Below are positions 61,930-64,000 of a DNA stretch of 64,000 nucleotides, one piece after another. Positions within the stretch are counted from its first letter, which is position 1, and each line of letters opens with the position of its first letter. The position numbers and the translations under genes are program-made. The DNA comes from Mycoplasmatota bacterium (lineage in GTDB: Bacteria; Bacillota_I; Bacilli_A; Izemoplasmatales; Hujiaoplasmataceae): positions 1 to 64,000 of the forward strand of contig JAQIBJ010000077.1 of NCBI GenBank assembly GCA_027859085.1, given 5' to 3'. Under the pieces are notes generated by a model. It was not told the DNA's origin, did no database searches, and saw only the letters and a program-made list of their open reading frames with translations.

Positions 61930-63758
61930 CGTATTTCCTCCTCATCCAATTGTGATAAGGCGATTTCTTTGTATACTTCGCACGTTTCAAGCAATTCTTT
62001 ATGTTTACCAATACCAACCATTTTACCTTCTTGTAAAACAATGATTTTATCAGCATCCATAATGGTTCCAATTCTTTGAGCCACAATAAATACCGTTGCG
62101 TCATTAACTTGATCTCTTAATGCTTTTCTTAAAACAGAATCTGTTTTAAAATCTAAAGCTGAAAAGCTATCATCAAAAACAAAGATTTTAGGTCTTCTAA
62201 CAATCGCTCTAGCGATTGATAAACGTTGTTTCTGTCCACCGGAAAAATTACTTCCACCTTGGTCTACAACAGCGTCATAGCCATCATCCAATTCGTTAAT
62301 AAATTCTTCTGCTTGAGCAATCTCAGCAGCTTTTTTAATTTCTTCATCATCTGCATAATCAGCGCCATAAGCAATATTAGATTTTATAGTACCACTAAAC
62401 AAAGATGCTGTTTGAGGAACAAAACCGATCAATGATCTTAATTTATTTAATTTGATATCTTTGATAAGAACATTATCGATTTTTAATTCTCCTTGGCTGA
62501 TATCAAAAAATCGTGGTAAAAGATTTACAACTGTTGATTTACCTGACCCAGTCGAGCCAATAATGGCGATGGTTTCACCAGGTTCAGCTTTAAAATTAAT
62601 ATCTGTTAAGACATTCTTATCTGCATCTGGAAACTTAAAACAAACATTTTTATATTCAACTTTTCCTTTAAATGAATAATCATTAAATTCATCATTACCA
62701 GTATCGTGAATTGAAGTTTCTAAATCTAATATTTCTTGAATTCTTTTTCCTGACACTTCAGCTCTAGGATACATAATAAAGGTAAATGTTAACATTAAAA
62801 TACTAAATAGCATTTGGAATGCATATTGAATTAATGCAGATACATTTCCTAATCCAACATAATCAGTAATCTGACCATCTATAACCATTCGAAAAGCAAA
62901 GAAGACAACAGTTAAAACCACCAAGTTAAATATCAAATTAATACTTGGATTAAGTGTTGACATAATTCTCCCGGCTCTATACCCAACATCTGCTAAATCA
63001 TCATTGGTTTTAGCAAAACGGTTCACTTCTCTATCCCCTTGTCCAAACGCTCTAATGACCCTCACACCATTGATACTTTCTCTTGTGACTAATGTCAATT
63101 TATCAACTCTTTTTTGGAAGAGTTTGAATAAAGGCATCACCAATTTAAACATAACAAAAATGATAATGGCCAACAAAGGAATCCCTGTTAAAATAACCAA
63201 CGTTAAAGTTACATCTTTTTGTAAAGAGAAAATCAAAGCACCGATAAATATAATTGGTATTCTCAGCACCATTCTCAATGCCATAATAATAAAGTTTTGG
63301 ACTTGCATCACATCGTTTGTTGCTCTTGTAATTAAAGTCGATGTCCCATGTAAACCTGTTTCATATAACGATAGTGAATTAATCTTTTTATAATAAGCAC
63401 TTCTTATGTCTTCGCCAACTTTACTAGAAACATCACTAGATAAATACATTAATGCTATAAAACTTAAAGTTGATACAAAAGTGACACCCAACATAATTGA
63501 ACCATAGTGAATAATAACATCAAAATCAGATGTTTGTTCAACTTGACATATTGCTGGATTTGCTTCTATATCACATCGTTCAACATTAACCCATTCTCCA
63601 CCGACTAATTCTTGAAAGTTTGCATCAAGTCCTTCACCAATAATTCTACTCATATAATTTGGTAATAAAAGGGTTCCAAACGCTGTTAATGTGACCAAAA
63701 TAAATATTATAAATACTTTAAATTTATAAGGTTTTAAATATTTAAACATTCCTATCAT
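61926..63758 (-). CDS. ABC exporter subunit, degenerate Walker B half (second pair)
   Basis: A 610-residue exporter half. Walker A is GSTGSGKST, the signature FSGGQKQR is canonical, and Walker B IFVFDDSFSALD has Asp in place of Glu. A loop of about 45 residues between helices 1 and 2 with C and E residues lies outside the membrane. Three ATG codons are close together; 63758 sits nine bases after AGGAGG, whereas the track ATG 63767 touches it. The MarR gene overlaps its start and probably controls it. Confidence 0.88.
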   Translation of the reverse strand: MIGMFKYLKPYKFKVFIIFILVTLTAFGTLLLPNYMSRIIGEGLDANFQELVGGEWVNVERCDIEANPAICQVEQTSDFDVIIHYGSIMLGVTFVSTLSFIALMYLSSDVSSKVGEDIRSAYYKKINSLSLYETGLHGTSTLITRATNDVMQVQNFIIMALRMVLRIPIIFIGALIFSLQKDVTLTLVILTGIPLLAIIIFVMFKLVMPLFKLFQKRVDKLTLVTRESINGVRVIRAFGQGDREVNRFAKTNDDLADVGYRAGRIMSTLNPSINLIFNLVVLTVVFFAFRMVIDGQITDYVGLGNVSALIQYAFQMLFSILMLTFTFIMYPRAEVSGKRIQEILDLETSIHDTGNDEFNDYSFKGKVEYKNVCFKFPDADKNVLTDINFKAEPGETIAIIGSTGSGKSTVVNLLPRFFDISQGELKIDNVLIKDIKLNKLRSLIGFVPQTASLFSGTIKSNIAYGADYADDEEIKKAAEIAQAEEFINELDDGYDAVVDQGGSNFSGGQKQRLSIARAIVRRPKIFVFDDSFSALDFKTDSVLRKALRDQVNDATVFIVAQRIGTIMDADKIIVLQEGKMVGIGKHKELLETCEVYKEIALSQLDEEEIR

Positions 63759-64000
63759 TAATGTCATCCTCCTCGAAGTGTTCTCTTAATTTAAAATATA
63801 CTTTTTCTCTCATAATTTCTAATAATTCTCGTTCTTCTTCACTTAAGGCACTATTGATCAAATTTTCCCAATCTTCTAATATACTATGAACTTTTCCAGC
63901 AACTTCTTTTCCTTTATCTGTAATACTGATAATATAAGAACGTCCATCATCTGGGTCTTTTTTCTTTGTGACCAACCCATCTTTTACCATTTGGTTCACA
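63742..64000 (-). CDS. MarR-family regulator, 5' part cut by the window edge
   Basis: The last 85 residues of a MarR regulator. VTKKKDPDDGRSYIISITDKG is the wing of the winged helix, and the following helices form the dimer region. The gene begins beyond base 64000, so the first ATG in the track is internal. It overlaps the exporter start by 17 bases. Role: probably local repressor of the exporter pair, released by a small molecule. Confidence 0.88.
   Translation of the reverse strand, partial: VNQMVKDGLVTKKKDPDDGRSYIISITDKGKEVAGKVHSILEDWENLINSALSEEERELLEIMREKVYFKLREHFEEDDINDRNV

Noticed and set aside
61919-62104. 61-residue minus-strand ORF at the end of the second exporter
   Set aside because: Frame-shifted copy of the conserved ABC domain reading; not a separate gene.

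Overview
This is a low-GC bacterial chromosome segment with very dense coding, short intergenic gaps and AGGAGG-type ribosome binding sites. Gene content and order are Firmicute-like: Crh, Spx, T-box leaders, a yqe-comE cluster and a yrr cluster. TGA is a true stop codon, as seen in the ATGA overlaps of alaS/ruvX, the last ABC pair and the DUF438/DUF454 pair, so the Mycoplasma code does not apply. The set fits a free-living, wall-poor lineage of the Acholeplasma/Izemoplasma/Haloplasma kind or another deep low-GC Bacillota. No rRNA is present to settle this, so the assignment is an inference.

Region by region. 1-1.6 kb: an IS110-family element with a structured non-coding leader that looks like a bridge RNA. 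1.7-12.6 kb: an accessory signalling and redox region with two DUF438-hemerythrin-PAS proteins, a Pr6Pr membrane protein, aldehyde dehydrogenase, an orphan DppB-type permease, thioredoxin reductase, DUF454, a cysteine-bearing Crp/Fnr regulator, a nitrilase-fold amidase and a Cache-PAS-GGDEF-HD-GYP c-di-GMP protein. 12.6-22.7 kb: tRNA-Leu, a short YtcJ-type amidohydrolase, a heterodimeric ABC exporter, argS, an ABC-F ATPase, a small membrane protein and an E2-fold protein. 22.8-28.3 kb: a PAP2 enzyme, pyk, a GH65-like protein without its catalytic acid, rpsT and holA.

28.4-46.1 kb is one long minus-strand run that keeps Bacillus neighbourhoods: comEC, comEA (seven SLBB repeats), yqeM, rsfS, yqeK, yqeH, yqeG, a YgjP-type protease, mtnN, greA, trhP2, trhP1, trmR, DUF1292, ruvX, alaS with a T-box, and recD2. 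These combine DNA uptake, ribosome assembly, tRNA wobble-uridine modification and translation quality control. 46.1-55.5 kb holds pepP, a TVP38 membrane protein, gap (with a cre-like site upstream), spx, pepF, T-box-controlled trpS, an MFS transporter, a Crh-like HPr, a membrane EIIB-like protein without its phospho-cysteine, and ppa. 55.5-64 kb holds an amidohydrolase, an M20 peptidase, a DUF368 undecaprenyl-phosphate translocase, rimO, and a second heterodimeric ABC exporter behind a MarR regulator cut by the window edge.

The observations most worth following are the bridge RNA candidate, the Crh/EIIB-like pair in which both lack the phosphoacceptor, the pseudo-GH65 protein, the seven-SLBB ComEA, the cre-like site at gap, and the redox/DUF438 cluster with an apparently leaderless Crp/Fnr gene.
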